Origin: DATHTS01 sp965219305
GTDB lineage: Bacteria > Acidobacteriota > Blastocatellia > Pyrinomonadales > Pyrinomonadaceae
NCBI GenBank assembly: GCA_965219305.1
Contig: OZ244725.1
Span: 4,773,233-4,837,232, forward strand
DNA: 64,000 nt
Direction: 5' to 3'
In this document: positions 1-8,360 of the stretch, piece after piece
Numbering within the stretch: the first letter of the stretch is position 1
Layout of the letters: each line of letters starts with the position of its first letter
The notes under the pieces: generated by a model
What the model was told of the DNA's origin: nothing
Database searches by the model: none
What the model saw: only the letters and a program-made list of their open reading frames with translations
Made by a program: the position numbers and the translations under genes

Positions 1-707
1 ATCTGCTTGCTCCGGCTGACTTTGACGGCGACGGCAAAACCGATGTTTCCGTGTTCCGTCCTTCCGACGGCGGCTGGTATCGTGTCAATTCTTCGACCAA
101 TACTTTCTACGGCGCAACTTTCGGCGCGAACGGCGACTTGCCGCGCCCGGCTGATTTCGACGGCGATGGCAAAGCCGACATCAGCGTCTTTCGCCCGTCA
201 AGCGGCAGCTGGTATCGTCTGAATTCATCGAACAATTCGTTTTACGGCGTGGCGTTCGGAGCAAACGGCGACAAACCTTTGATTGCCGATTTCGACGGCG
301 ACGGCAAATCGGACATCGCGGTGTTCAGACCGTCAACCGGAGCATTTTATTCGCTGGATTCGACGACGGGAGCATTCAGAGGAGTGGCGTTCGGTTTAGG
401 AACGGACATTCCGACGCTCGGCGATTACGACGGCGACGGCAAGACCGACGTGGCGGTATTCAGACCGTCTGACGGCGGCTGGTATCGAGTGAATTCTTCG
501 ACGAACTCATTCTACGGCTTAACGTTCGGAGCAAACGGAGATATTCCTGCGGCGGCGGATTACGACGGGGACGGAAAGACCGACGTAGCGGTATTTCGCC
601 CGTCAGCCGGAGCGTGGTATCGCCTGAACTCGACAAACGGCGGATTCTACGGAGAATCATTCGGCGCGGGAACGGACAAACCTGTGCCGGCGGCGTTTTT
701 ACAATAA
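1..707 (+). CDS. FG-GAP/VCBS-repeat secreted protein, C-terminal part (cut by window edge)
   Basis: The reading frame is open from position 3 and continues off the window. It encodes about 235 residues of five-plus repeats of roughly 45 residues, each with a calcium-loop-like DFDGDGK(A/T/S)D motif followed by FRPS.G.WY and FGANGD, the pattern of FG-GAP/VCBS propeller blades in secreted proteins. The protein ends in PAAFLQ. Over its visible length it differs from the C-terminus of the protein at 32548-35895 (minus strand) by one residue (Ser for Asn), and the DNA differs at few, mostly silent positions. The N-terminus, and so the full architecture, is outside the window. A terminator follows the stop. 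Confidence 0.85.
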   Translation, partial: LLAPADFDGDGKTDVSVFRPSDGGWYRVNSSTNTFYGATFGANGDLPRPADFDGDGKADISVFRPSSGSWYRLNSSNNSFYGVAFGANGDKPLIADFDGDGKSDIAVFRPSTGAFYSLDSTTGAFRGVAFGLGTDIPTLGDYDGDGKTDVAVFRPSDGGWYRVNSSTNSFYGLTFGANGDIPAAADYDGDGKTDVAVFRPSAGAWYRLNSTNGGFYGESFGAGTDKPVPAAFLQ

Positions 708-728
708 CTACCGTTTACTGCTTTCTCT

Positions 729-768
729 AAAGGCTTTGCTCAAATTTTGAGCAAAGCCTTTTTTTTTA
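729..768 (+). terminator. Rho-independent terminator after FG-GAP gene
   Basis: A 15-bp stem (AAGGCTTTGCTCAAA and its complement) with almost no loop is followed by a run of T. It lies 22 bases after the stop codon at 707. Confidence 0.85.
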
Positions 769-929
769 AAATAGTTATTAGTTCGATATATAACGGCTTA
801 TAATAATCGGCAGTTAATTTTTACAGTTTAGAGAGTATTAACAGACTTTAGTCAAAACTCAGCCGGATTTTAACATCACGGACTATTCGGGGTTTTTCCC
901 GTCAAAAACGAATAAGGATAATTATTTTT

Positions 930-1121
930 ATGTCACAAAAGAGAAATTTATGGAAACGGGAAAAATTTGTTTTCACAAATTACAAACAGATCGAAACAGT
1001 CGGTAAATTTATAAAATTTTTGCAGATTCTGATATTTGGTGCAATATTACTTATAGGCGTAGCAGAAAATGCACAGGCGGAATCATTTTTGATTAAGATT
1101 CTGCTTTTATTTTTAAAGTAA
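930..1121 (+). CDS. small single-span membrane protein, hypothetical
   Basis: A 63-residue open frame with an AAGGA-like site 11 bases before the ATG. The first 28 residues are basic and aromatic. Residues about 29-48 form a hydrophobic segment (ILIFGAILLIGVAENAQAE) that ends in an Ala-x-Ala-like site, so it could be a signal peptide with a very short tail or a membrane anchor. A strong hairpin begins directly at the stop codon, which supports a transcribed unit. I do not recognise a family. It could also be a chance frame in an untranslated region. Confidence 0.4.
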   Translation: MSQKRNLWKREKFVFTNYKQIETVGKFIKFLQILIFGAILLIGVAENAQAESFLIKILLLFLK

Positions 1122-1166
1122 AAAAGTAACGGTTAGCGAATTTTCAAACGCTAACCGTTACTTTTT
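1121..1166. terminator. bidirectional terminator between small ORF and rpmA
   Basis: An inverted repeat of about 18 bp (AAAAAGTAACGGTTAGCG and its complement), separated by a ~10-base loop, has A-runs on one side and T-runs on the other. It can end transcription of the plus-strand small gene and of the minus-strand rplU-rpmA operon, whose stop is at 1180. Confidence 0.85.
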
Positions 1167-1179
1167 TATTTTTTACAAA

Positions 1180-1464
1180 CTAATTCTGTTTCGGCGCGAG
1201 TTCCGGCGCACCTTCAGCATAAACGCTGATGAATTTGCCTTTACTGCCTTTGTTCTCGAATTTTACGAAACCTTCGATCGTGGCAAAAAGCGTGTCGTCT
1301 TTGCCTTTACCGACGTTTTTACCCGGTTTCCATTTCGTGCCGCGCTGACGCGCCAGAATATTTCCGCCGAGAACGTGTTCGCCGCCGAATTTCTTTAGTC
1401 CGAGACGCTGACCCGGCGAGTCGCGTCCGTTTCTCGATGATCCTACTCCTTTTTTATGAGCCAT
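1180..1464 (-). CDS. rpmA: 50S ribosomal protein L27
   Basis: Ribosomal protein L27 of the large subunit, close to the peptidyl transferase centre. The 94-residue product starts MAHKKGVGSSRNGRDS and carries the conserved GQRLGLKKFGGE and GGNILARQRGT segments. The start is placed at MAHKKG; an upstream in-frame ATG would add 16 residues encoded by a simple heptamer repeat and is not credible. It lies 83 bases behind rplU, the usual L21-L27 order, and is presumably cotranscribed from the promoter ahead of rplU. Near its C-terminus it is slightly divergent (EGAPELAPKQN). There is no good ribosome site because the heptamer repeat occupies the leader. Confidence 0.97.
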   Translation of the reverse strand: MAHKKGVGSSRNGRDSPGQRLGLKKFGGEHVLGGNILARQRGTKWKPGKNVGKGKDDTLFATIEGFVKFENKGSKGKFISVYAEGAPELAPKQN

Positions 1465-1470
1465 ATCTTG

Positions 1471-1498
1471 ATTTTGGATTTTGGATTTTGGATTTTGG
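1471..1498. repeat. heptamer short tandem repeat (4 x ATTTTGG / CCAAAAT)
   Basis: Four perfect 7-base units lie in the rplU-rpmA spacer, immediately before the rpmA start. The same type of heptamer (with the variant ATCTAAA) recurs at 38886-38913 inside a coding region, and a related TGAAATY heptamer is at 9168-9195. Confidence 0.9.
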
Positions 1499-1547
1499 AT
1501 TGAAGAATACAACCCGAAATTAAAATCTGAAATCGCTTTTCCTCCGT

Positions 1548-1841
1548 TTATATTTTTTCGATTTTGATTTCGGTATAACCTTGACGGTGACCTTGTTTGC
1601 GTTTGTATTGTTTGCGGCGTTTTTTCTTGAAAACGATGATCTTTTCGCCGCGCCCGTGTCCGATGACCTTTGCGCTGACGGTGGCATCTCCGCCGAATAC
1701 AGCGTTTGAACCTTCGCCGCTCATTAATGTGGCGATGTCAACTTTTTTGCCCGCTTCTGCGTCAATCGTCGGCACGCGCAGAACTTGTCCTTCTTCGACG
1801 GCGAATTGTTTGCCGCCTGTTTTTATAATTGCGTAACTCAT
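1548..1841 (-). CDS. rplU: 50S ribosomal protein L21
   Basis: Ribosomal protein L21 of the large subunit, 97 residues, with the family signature MSYAIIKTGGKQFAVEEGQ at the start and the basic KKKRRKQYKRKQGHRQGYTEIKI tail region that binds 23S rRNA. An AAGGAGA ribosome site lies well placed before the ATG, fixing the start. It is the first gene of the rplU-rpmA operon, with a near-consensus sigma-70 promoter about 55 bases upstream. Confidence 0.97.
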   Translation of the reverse strand: MSYAIIKTGGKQFAVEEGQVLRVPTIDAEAGKKVDIATLMSGEGSNAVFGGDATVSAKVIGHGRGEKIIVFKKKRRKQYKRKQGHRQGYTEIKIEKI

Positions 1842-1894
1842 TATTATTGTTCTCCTTCGACCGCCATTTTTCTGCAGTTAGCCGAAAAACTTGA

Positions 1895-1924
1895 ATTATA
1901 TCTGAAAACGCCGTCAAAGGTCAA
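1895..1924 (-). promoter_or_regulatory. sigma-70 promoter of rplU-rpmA
   Basis: Read on the minus strand: TTGACC (-35), an 18-base spacer and a perfect TATAAT (-10). It sits 54 bases upstream of the rplU start and points at it. This is by pattern only; no transcript data. Confidence 0.75.
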
Positions 1925-2012
1925 TTCGATTCTTAAACTTTTGCAACAAAATCTGCTTTTGCAACGTGAATCCGTTGCCGAACATCTTTAATCTGTGAGG
2001 AAAATCTTCTAA

Positions 2013-2663
2013 ATGCACATCAAAAAACTTTCGTTCTGTCTAATACTTTTCGCCGTCTTTAGTTTCGGCTGTCAAAATTCTGCAACTTCCATCGCGCAGG
2101 TCTTTTCGGGCGAAAAAACTAAACAAGTCGAAATAAAATCGCCCGAAATTAAAAAACTTCTCGAAAGCGCGCATCAGCAAACCGAAATCACGAAAAATTA
2201 TGATCCGTCTTACGTTGTTCTCGATTATCCGAATGGCGATGTTCCAATGGAAAAAGGCGTTTGCACGGATGTCGTGATTCGCGCTTTTCGCAGTGCGGGA
2301 GTTGATCTGCAAAAGGAAGTTCACGAAGATATGGAAGGGAATTTCGACGTTTATCCGGCAAAATGGGGACTCGAAAAGCCGGATTCTAACATTGACCATC
2401 GCCGCGTTCCGAATCTGCAGAAATTCTTCGAGCGAAAAAACAAATCTCTGCCCGTAACGAGTTCGGCGAAAGACTATAAACCCGGCGATGTCGTTTCGTG
2501 GGATTTAAACGGCAAAGGAATGACTCATATCGGTTTGGTTTCCGACATTTTCAACGAATCAACCGGAAGATACTTAATAATTCACAACATCGGCGGCGGC
2601 GCACGAGCGGAAGATTGTCTTTTCAATTGGGAAGTTACAGGACATTTCCGGTATTTCGATTAA
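2013..2663 (+). CDS. DUF1287-family lipoprotein (NlpC/P60-like fold)
   Basis: A 216-residue protein. Residues 1-20 form a lipoprotein signal ending in FSFGC, so the mature protein is probably lipid-anchored outside the cytoplasmic membrane. From about residue 65 it matches the DUF1287 family: YDPSYVVLDYPNGDVP, GVCTDVVIRAFR, then DYKPGDVVSWDL, THIGLVSD and FNWEVTGHFRY. The family is grouped with papain-like NlpC/P60 peptidases; Cys in GVCTDV and His in THIGL are plausible catalytic residues, which is inference. The substrate is unknown, with cell-wall peptide the usual guess. A GAGGAAAA ribosome site precedes the ATG. It is divergent from rplU, sharing a ~170-base spacer. Confidence 0.85.
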   Translation: MHIKKLSFCLILFAVFSFGCQNSATSIAQVFSGEKTKQVEIKSPEIKKLLESAHQQTEITKNYDPSYVVLDYPNGDVPMEKGVCTDVVIRAFRSAGVDLQKEVHEDMEGNFDVYPAKWGLEKPDSNIDHRRVPNLQKFFERKNKSLPVTSSAKDYKPGDVVSWDLNGKGMTHIGLVSDIFNESTGRYLIIHNIGGGARAEDCLFNWEVTGHFRYFD

Positions 2664-2702
2664 GATATATAATTTTTTAGAATTTGAGAACCAACTTATA
2701 AA

Positions 2703-2996
2703 ATGAAAACTATTCAAGAATTTTTCAGCGATTGGGTTGAGCCGGATGATGCTATGTATTTTTTAGCTTGTCATTTAGGAATTATGGAATATCATGAGCA
2801 AAATACAGCAGCCTTTTTTGAATACTACCCGAAAGTAAAAAGTGTTTTTGCGGTTAAGACTGGAATTGGAACAATATTATTTGAAATCTTAGAAAAAATG
2901 GTCGAAGGTGGTTTATTAGAAAAAAATGAAGATTGGGAGTTTCGTTGGAACAAATCTTTCAAACCTTACTGGGAAGGTGGTAAATACGGACATTAG
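2703..2996 (+). CDS. hypothetical protein, 97 aa
   Basis: A 97-residue acidic soluble protein rich in aromatic residues (WVEPDDAMYFLACHLGIMEY, EFRWNKSFKPYWEGG). It starts 39 bases after the DUF1287 gene and may be cotranscribed with it, though the ribosome site is weak. The composition is coherent and non-repetitive, which supports a real gene. I recognise no family. The C-terminal part reads like a small immunity-type or regulatory protein, but that is only an impression. Confidence 0.55.
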   Translation: MKTIQEFFSDWVEPDDAMYFLACHLGIMEYHEQNTAAFFEYYPKVKSVFAVKTGIGTILFEILEKMVEGGLLEKNEDWEFRWNKSFKPYWEGGKYGH

Positions 2997-3105
2997 TAAA
3001 AACTACAAATATCCGTAAATTCATAATGTCCTTTACACTCAATTTCAAGTGTGGCGATGTTGTCTTCCAGATGACGACTTTCCATAAAAGTTTTAGTATG
3101 AATTG

Positions 3106-4263
3106 ATGCCGTTTGAACTGAAATTAGCGTGGACGTATTTTCGTGCGAAACGTAAATCTCTGGCGCGTTTTACGGAAATTGCGGCGATTGTCGGAATCTG
3201 TTTCGGCGTGGCGAGTTTGATCGTTGCACAAAGTTTGGCGCGCGGATTTCAGGACGAGATGCGCGATAAAATTCTTGCGAATACGGCGCACGTTTCCGTT
3301 TTTTTGAAAGACGGCGCGGAAATTTTTAACTGGCAGACGATTTCGGAAAATCTCAAGCAAGACGAAAATGTCAGCGAAATCGTTCCGGCGACCTTTGAAA
3401 ATGCGATTCTCAATACGGCTAATTCCTCGTCTTACGCCGTTCTAAAAGTTGATCCAACGAAGAATGAACAACGAACAACGAACGATTTTATCAAAATAAA
3501 AATCGGCGCGGAGTTGGCGGAAAAGTCCAATTTGAAGATTGGCGACGAAGTTGATCTGATTACTTTTGAAAACGAAACAACGCCGAAGATTTCGCGCGTT
3601 AAAATCGCGGACGTTTTCAAAACAGGACTTTACGAATACGATTCGATCTGGATAAATATCTCGCCGGAGAATTTTATAAAAATCACGGGCAGACCGGAAT
3701 ATATGCCGAAAAGTTTGAGCGTTTCGGTCAGAGATATTTACAAAGCGAACGAAACCGCCGCGAAGATTCGCGCAGAACTCGGCGAAAGTTTCCGCGTTCT
3801 TGATTGGCAGGAAGCGAATCAGCCGCTTTTTTCCGCGCTCAGTTTGGAGCGCAAAGTTTCGCTGGCGATAATTTCCTTGATAATTTTTATCGCTGTTTTA
3901 AATATCACGACGACGCTCGCACTTCTTGTAAATGAGAGAAAATTGGACATCGCAGTTTTGCGGACGTGCGGCGCGAAAACGCGGAGTTTGGTTTTCGTTT
4001 TTCTGTTTGAAGGTTTATTGCTCGGTTTTTTCGGGATTTTCTCCGGCGTTCTGCTCGGACTTTTTGCGTGTTTTCTCGGCAATTATTTCCGCGTCATAAA
4101 TCTTCCGGCAGAAGTTTATTCGTTAAATTATATTCCGTTTCACGCGAGTTTTTGGAGTATTTTGCTGACGGTTTCGATTGCTTTCGTGTTATGTTTGGCG
4201 GCGACGATTTATCCGGCGTTTCGGGCGAGTAAAATCAAACCGTCGGAAAATTTACGGTTTTGA
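3106..4263 (+). CDS. LolC/LolE-like ABC transporter permease (FtsX family)
   Basis: A 385-residue membrane protein with the LolC/E and MacB layout: one N-terminal membrane span (about 24-46, IVGICFGVASLIVAQSLARG), a large extracytoplasmic domain (about 47-245), then three C-terminal spans. The FtsX-type core includes NITTTLALLVNERKLDIAVLR and the terminal YPAFRASKIKPSENLRF, as in LolC/E. By family it would be the permease of the complex that lifts lipoproteins from the inner membrane. The start is drawn at ATG 3106; a TTG directly before it is possible. No ATPase (LolD) gene lies nearby, so the partner is encoded elsewhere. The ribosome site is poor. Confidence 0.85.
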   Translation: MPFELKLAWTYFRAKRKSLARFTEIAAIVGICFGVASLIVAQSLARGFQDEMRDKILANTAHVSVFLKDGAEIFNWQTISENLKQDENVSEIVPATFENAILNTANSSSYAVLKVDPTKNEQRTTNDFIKIKIGAELAEKSNLKIGDEVDLITFENETTPKISRVKIADVFKTGLYEYDSIWINISPENFIKITGRPEYMPKSLSVSVRDIYKANETAAKIRAELGESFRVLDWQEANQPLFSALSLERKVSLAIISLIIFIAVLNITTTLALLVNERKLDIAVLRTCGAKTRSLVFVFLFEGLLLGFFGIFSGVLLGLFACFLGNYFRVINLPAEVYSLNYIPFHASFWSILLTVSIAFVLCLAATIYPAFRASKIKPSENLRF

Positions 4264-4418
4264 AAAAAAATCGGTTGGTTATAAATTCAGATTTATTGCG
4301 ACTTATGAATCTTAAAATTTGATAATCGGTTGACGGCAGTAAAACTGCTTTGTGCGTAAAAAGTCCGTATTTCTGTATTTGGTCTGCACAATTTATTTGC
4401 CGTTTGTAATAATCGCCC

Positions 4419-5651
4419 TTAAATATTTTCAATAACTTCCTTTTCTTCTTCTTTGGGTTGAAGCCATTTTGCAAGAAAACCGGAACTTCCGTAATGCTGT
4501 AAAACGTGTTTATAAACAACAGTTAATATCGCCACGATGGGAATAGAGAGAAAAACGCCCGGAATTCCGGCGACTTGTTCGCCCGCCAACACCGACAAAA
4601 TAATCATTAACGGATGCAGATGAATTCCTTCGCGGACGATTCGCGGATAAGTTACGTAATCGTGCGTCATACGCAAAACGAATAGGAAAATGGCGACATA
4701 AACAGCTTCTAACGGAGAATCCAAAGCCGCGACGGAAATGCTGACGATTGCGACGGTAAAAGGTCCGATGAGCGGGATAAATTCGAGAATTCCCGCCATT
4801 ATGCCAAGAAGCAAAGCGTAATTTACGCCGAAAATGTAAAAACCGATAGTGCAGATTGTGCCGATTAAAAGACACGAAATTAGTTGCGCACGCGCATAAG
4901 CGGCGAGAGTTTTGTTGACATCAACAAGAAATTCTTCGGCGCGCAAACGCCATTTGCCGGATGGAAACGCCCGCAATATCGAAAGACGAAAATTATTCAC
5001 ATCCTTCAAAAAAAAGAAACCGAGAATCGGAATTAAAATCAGCCACGGCAAATTCGTCATTATACTTAATACGAGAATACCCGCAAAAGCGGTGGCTGTC
5101 GTGCCAATTGTTTCGACCAATACAGTTATTCTTTCGTTAATTTTCGCCTGCGTATCATCTGAAATATTTAATTGTTCAAACCGCTGATTGATTTCAGCGG
5201 CTTTTTGCTGAATCGAGGAAGAATATTCAGGCACTCGCTGTGCAAATTCCGTCGCCTGATTTCCGACGCGCGGGGCGAGATAAGAAATTCCCAAGCCTAA
5301 AATCGTGAAAACAATCACATAAGCGATGGCAATTGCCAACGCTCGCGGCATAAATTTTTCCTTGCCGCGTTCTTTAAACGGATGCCGAATAATTTTGACG
5401 AGCGGATCAAGCAAATAGGCGAAAAATACCGCCAGAACAACGATAAAAAGAAGTTTTGTAAGAGATGAAATTACATTTCGCGCGAAGTCGAACACTGCAA
5501 TCAGAATCAGTGTGATTATTACGACGCGAACAATTGTACGAACAGATGGCGTTGAAGGATCGAGAAAAACGCGCCGCGATGTTTGTTGAATGTCGTATTT
5601 TTTTTCCGGCGAAACGGAATGCTCGCTTTCCTCTGGATTTTTTTCTGCCAA
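4419..5651 (-). CDS. AI-2E family transporter (PerM-like)
   Basis: A 410-residue polytopic membrane protein. After a ~40-residue soluble N-terminus it has two or three spans (about 42-85), the TKLLFIVVLAVFFAYLLDPLV signature, an amphipathic helical insert (about 140-195), and at least five further spans including GFYIFGVNYALLLGIMAGILEFIPLIGP, which is the most conserved stretch of the AI-2E/PerM (UPF0118) family. Members include TqsA, an exporter of autoinducer-2, and Na+/H+ antiporters; the substrate cannot be assigned here. It follows the amidotransferase gene by 23 bases and may be cotranscribed with it. Confidence 0.9.
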   Translation of the reverse strand: MAEKNPEESEHSVSPEKKYDIQQTSRRVFLDPSTPSVRTIVRVVIITLILIAVFDFARNVISSLTKLLFIVVLAVFFAYLLDPLVKIIRHPFKERGKEKFMPRALAIAIAYVIVFTILGLGISYLAPRVGNQATEFAQRVPEYSSSIQQKAAEINQRFEQLNISDDTQAKINERITVLVETIGTTATAFAGILVLSIMTNLPWLILIPILGFFFLKDVNNFRLSILRAFPSGKWRLRAEEFLVDVNKTLAAYARAQLISCLLIGTICTIGFYIFGVNYALLLGIMAGILEFIPLIGPFTVAIVSISVAALDSPLEAVYVAIFLFVLRMTHDYVTYPRIVREGIHLHPLMIILSVLAGEQVAGIPGVFLSIPIVAILTVVYKHVLQHYGSSGFLAKWLQPKEEEKEVIENI

Positions 5652-5674
5652 ACTATTTTTCTCCGCCTGACTTT

Positions 5675-6607
5675 TTATTTTTGCTCGTGTTTAACGGCAA
5701 ATTGCAGGAAATTCTCGAATAAAATTCTGCCGTCGCGCGATTCGTTCGGATGTTCCCAGCGCGTCGGATTTTTTGACCAGTCTTCAAATGACTTTTCCAG
5801 ATGAAATTGAACTGAATAGATCAATTGCCCGTCGGCGCGTTTGACCATCATCTGATTTTTGCAAAGATAAGATGTCCCCAACAATTCAAATCCGTGCGGA
5901 ACGCCTTCGACCTGTAAACCGTGATTTTGCCAAACCCGTAAAATGTCGTCCTGCAATGTGTAATCCTGCCAGACGCGCGCTTCCGCCGTATCGTCCTCGC
6001 TTCCGGCAATTCCTTTGAAAATCGGATCGGAAGTGTCGGTGATTTTGATAAAACGATATTGATATTCGAGAATTCTGTCTTTTCGTTTTTCCGACGGCGG
6101 CAAATGATCGAGCGTCGTTAATTTCGCGCCGAAACTCATCCCGACGAGTTGATGTGCGCCGCAGATAGCGAGAACGGGAATTTTCGTTTTCGTAATAAAA
6201 TCGCGGAATTTAGCGAGATGTGTCGGATTATAATAATCAAAATCGGAAAAAGTTCCGCTCATCACGATCGCGTCCGGCTCAAATCTTTCGGCGGCTTCCG
6301 AGATTTCGGAAAGATGAACGGTCAAGGTTTTCGGATGTTTTACAAGACGTTTGACATTCGACGCGATATTATCACAAGCCATTCCCGAAACGCGGTTTTC
6401 GAATCGTAAAAGTGCTTTAGTCCCGCCGTTTAACTCGCGTTTTGCCGTTTCCGACAAATCGCTCTCATAGCGAAGAAGATCATTAACAACTAATACTTTA
6501 GCGTGCGTTACGCGCTTTTCAATCGGTTCATAACGACAGTAGTTTTGTTTGTTATATGGAAATGGAAGCGGTTTCGGTTGTTGTTTCATCGGTGTTGCAT
6601 CAAGCAT
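5675..6607 (-). CDS. class I glutamine amidotransferase-like protein
   Basis: A 310-residue soluble protein. Residues about 40-290 form a class I GATase (triad) domain: a nucleophile elbow ICGAHQLVGM with Cys in the usual GxC-like position, and FHLEKS in place of the usual FHPE, keeping the His-x-Glu pair. The oxyanion region DAIVMSGTFSDFDYY is also typical. Such domains hydrolyse glutamine and pass ammonia to a partner, or act as gamma-glutamyl hydrolases. No synthetase domain is attached or nearby, so the acceptor is unknown. The start could be this ATG or a second ATG six codons in; neither has a good ribosome site. Confidence 0.8.
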   Translation of the reverse strand: MLDATPMKQQPKPLPFPYNKQNYCRYEPIEKRVTHAKVLVVNDLLRYESDLSETAKRELNGGTKALLRFENRVSGMACDNIASNVKRLVKHPKTLTVHLSEISEAAERFEPDAIVMSGTFSDFDYYNPTHLAKFRDFITKTKIPVLAICGAHQLVGMSFGAKLTTLDHLPPSEKRKDRILEYQYRFIKITDTSDPIFKGIAGSEDDTAEARVWQDYTLQDDILRVWQNHGLQVEGVPHGFELLGTSYLCKNQMMVKRADGQLIYSVQFHLEKSFEDWSKNPTRWEHPNESRDGRILFENFLQFAVKHEQK

Positions 6608-6930
6608 ATTGGTTCGGACATTTTAACACTTCAGTAAGTTGTAATAAAAGCGAAAATTTTAAATAACCAAATTCAACCTGAAAACTGCAAATTAAATTCA
6701 CATCGAAAGAAGTTGGAAAACCAAAAAAAAATCAAACTAAGCAAATCTTTTTCAATTTTGGTTTGCTTATATTTCTAACTGCGGAAACATCCGAAAATTC
6801 ATTTTCGGCGAATAAAAATATAGGTTCTGATTTTTTCCTGATAACGCTTTTAGAAACAAAGGAATAAAATTATCGCCTTTTGGCATTTATTAGTTTAATG
6901 GAAATTATATTAATTTAGAAGGTTTTTATT
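6608..6930. other. intergenic region, divergent promoters expected
   Basis: This AT-rich spacer of 323 bases lies between the divergently transcribed amidotransferase and msrB genes. It must hold promoters in both directions. I found no convincing -35/-10 pair, RNA gene or hairpin in it. Confidence 0.5.
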
Positions 6931-7500
6931 ATGAGATACAAAATTTTATTGGCAATCACGGCGATTTTAGCGGTTACGGCGATTTTAGCCATTTACGGAC
7001 AGACGCGATCCGGCAAAATGTCTAAAAATGAAAACGTTGCGGCTGTTGCGGATACTCCGAAAAATAAAACGAAAGCGGACGTTCCGAAAGCAGACATTTT
7101 TGACGGCAAAAAGATCGTGAAAACCGAAGCGGAATGGCGCAAAGAACTAACTCCCGAACAATTCTACGTTTTGCGCGAAGAAGGAACCGAACGCGCTTAT
7201 ACAGGCGCATTTACCGATAACGAAGAAACAGGCGATTATTATTGCGCGGCGTGTCATCTAAAAGTTTTCGGCACCGACGCGCAATTTCATTCGGGAACGG
7301 GTTGGGTGAGTTTTTATCAACCGATTGCCGCCGCAAATATTACCGAAAAAACGGATTCGAGTCTGGGAATTACGCGCACCGAAATCGAATGCAGCCGCTG
7401 CGGTTCGCATCTCGGACACGTTTTTGACGACGGTCCCGAACCGACCGGATTGCGTTACTGCATCAACTCAGTAGCGTTGGAGTTTGAAAAAAACAAGTAA
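6931..7500 (+). CDS. msrB: peptide-methionine (R)-S-oxide reductase, membrane-anchored
   Basis: MsrB reduces methionine-R-sulfoxide in proteins. The 189-residue protein has an N-terminal signal anchor (residues 5-23, LLAITAILAVTAILAIYG), a ~40-residue linker, and a full MsrB domain from about residue 62 (WRKELTPEQFYVLREEGTERAYTG). Both zinc-binding pairs are present (CAAC and CSRC), as is the catalytic RYCINS near the end. The anchor implies action outside the cytoplasm, on oxidised envelope proteins. An AGAAGG site precedes the ATG. It is directly followed by msrA. Confidence 0.95.
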   Translation: MRYKILLAITAILAVTAILAIYGQTRSGKMSKNENVAAVADTPKNKTKADVPKADIFDGKKIVKTEAEWRKELTPEQFYVLREEGTERAYTGAFTDNEETGDYYCAACHLKVFGTDAQFHSGTGWVSFYQPIAAANITEKTDSSLGITRTEIECSRCGSHLGHVFDDGPEPTGLRYCINSVALEFEKNK

Positions 7501-7528
7501 AATTTTCTTTTTTATCGAGATTATTATT

Positions 7529-8221
7529 ATGACAAAGCATATTTTTAAGATTTTTACAGTTATTTTGATCGGAACAGCATTTTTAGCGGGTTGCGGGAAT
7601 ATCAAAAATTCTTCACAGGTTGCGACCGCCATCGTGGAAAATCCGCCGTCTGCTGTTCCTACGCCCGTAAAAACAAAAGATGGCGAACAAGTCGCGGTTT
7701 TTGCCGGAGGTTGTTTCTGGGGATTGGAAGCGGTATTTGAACACGTCAAAGGAGTTTCAGATGTGAAATCTGGCTATTCCGGCGGAAAAGCGGAAACCGC
7801 TGATTACGAAACGGTCAGCAGCGGAACGACCGGACACGCGGAATCTGTCGAAATTGTTTTTGACCCGAAAACTGTCTCTTATGAACAATTACTAAAAATA
7901 TTTTTCTCCGTAGCTCACGACCCGACCGAACTGAATCGTCAAGGTCCCGACACGGGAACGCAGTATCGTTCGGCAATTTTCTTTACAAATGACGAACAAA
8001 AAACGGCGGCGCAAAAATATATCGAAGAATTAAGCAAACAAGGAACTTTTCCCAAACCGATAGTTACGCAAATCGTCCCGCTCGAGGCTTTTTACACGGC
8101 GGAAGATTATCACCAGAATTATTTGGATAATCACTCGTATCAGCCGTATATCGTTATAAACGACAAGCCGAAAGTCGAAAATTTGAGCAAGCAGTTTCCC
8201 GATCTCTATGTCTCCAATTAA
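7529..8221 (+). CDS. msrA: peptide-methionine (S)-S-oxide reductase, lipoprotein
   Basis: MsrA reduces methionine-S-sulfoxide. The start is placed at the ATG giving MTKHIFKIFTVILIGTAF followed by LAGC, a textbook lipoprotein signal; an earlier ATG at 7484 overlapping msrB would spoil it. The domain has the catalytic GGCFWG, GYSGG, TGHAE, DPTELNRQGPDTGTQYRS and YHQNYL. Length is 230 residues. Together with the anchored MsrB it forms a two-enzyme envelope repair unit covering both sulfoxide isomers. A GAGA ribosome site is weak. A hairpin overlaps the stop codon. Confidence 0.95.
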   Translation: MTKHIFKIFTVILIGTAFLAGCGNIKNSSQVATAIVENPPSAVPTPVKTKDGEQVAVFAGGCFWGLEAVFEHVKGVSDVKSGYSGGKAETADYETVSSGTTGHAESVEIVFDPKTVSYEQLLKIFFSVAHDPTELNRQGPDTGTQYRSAIFFTNDEQKTAAQKYIEELSKQGTFPKPIVTQIVPLEAFYTAEDYHQNYLDNHSYQPYIVINDKPKVENLSKQFPDLYVSN

Positions 8222-8237
8222 ACTGGAGACATAGAGA
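8203..8237 (+). terminator. hairpin overlapping the msrA stop codon
   Basis: A perfect 14-bp stem (TCTCTATGTCTCCA and complement) has a 7-base loop that contains the TAA stop at 8219-8221. There is no clear T-run, so it may be an mRNA-stabilising or attenuating hairpin, not a classical terminator. Confidence 0.5.
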
Positions 8238-8360
8238 CAAATTAATTCGTCCGTCTCTATTCGATATTGACTCAAAAAACTTTTTTGCAATCCCGACTTT
8301 GATTTTTCCTTTTGATTAAATTTGTGCGTAAAATAATTCTGCCAAAAATTAATTCGACCG

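Noticed and set aside
1465..1512. longer L27 start 16 residues upstream
   Set aside because: The extra residues come from the heptamer repeat; MAHKKG is the conserved start.
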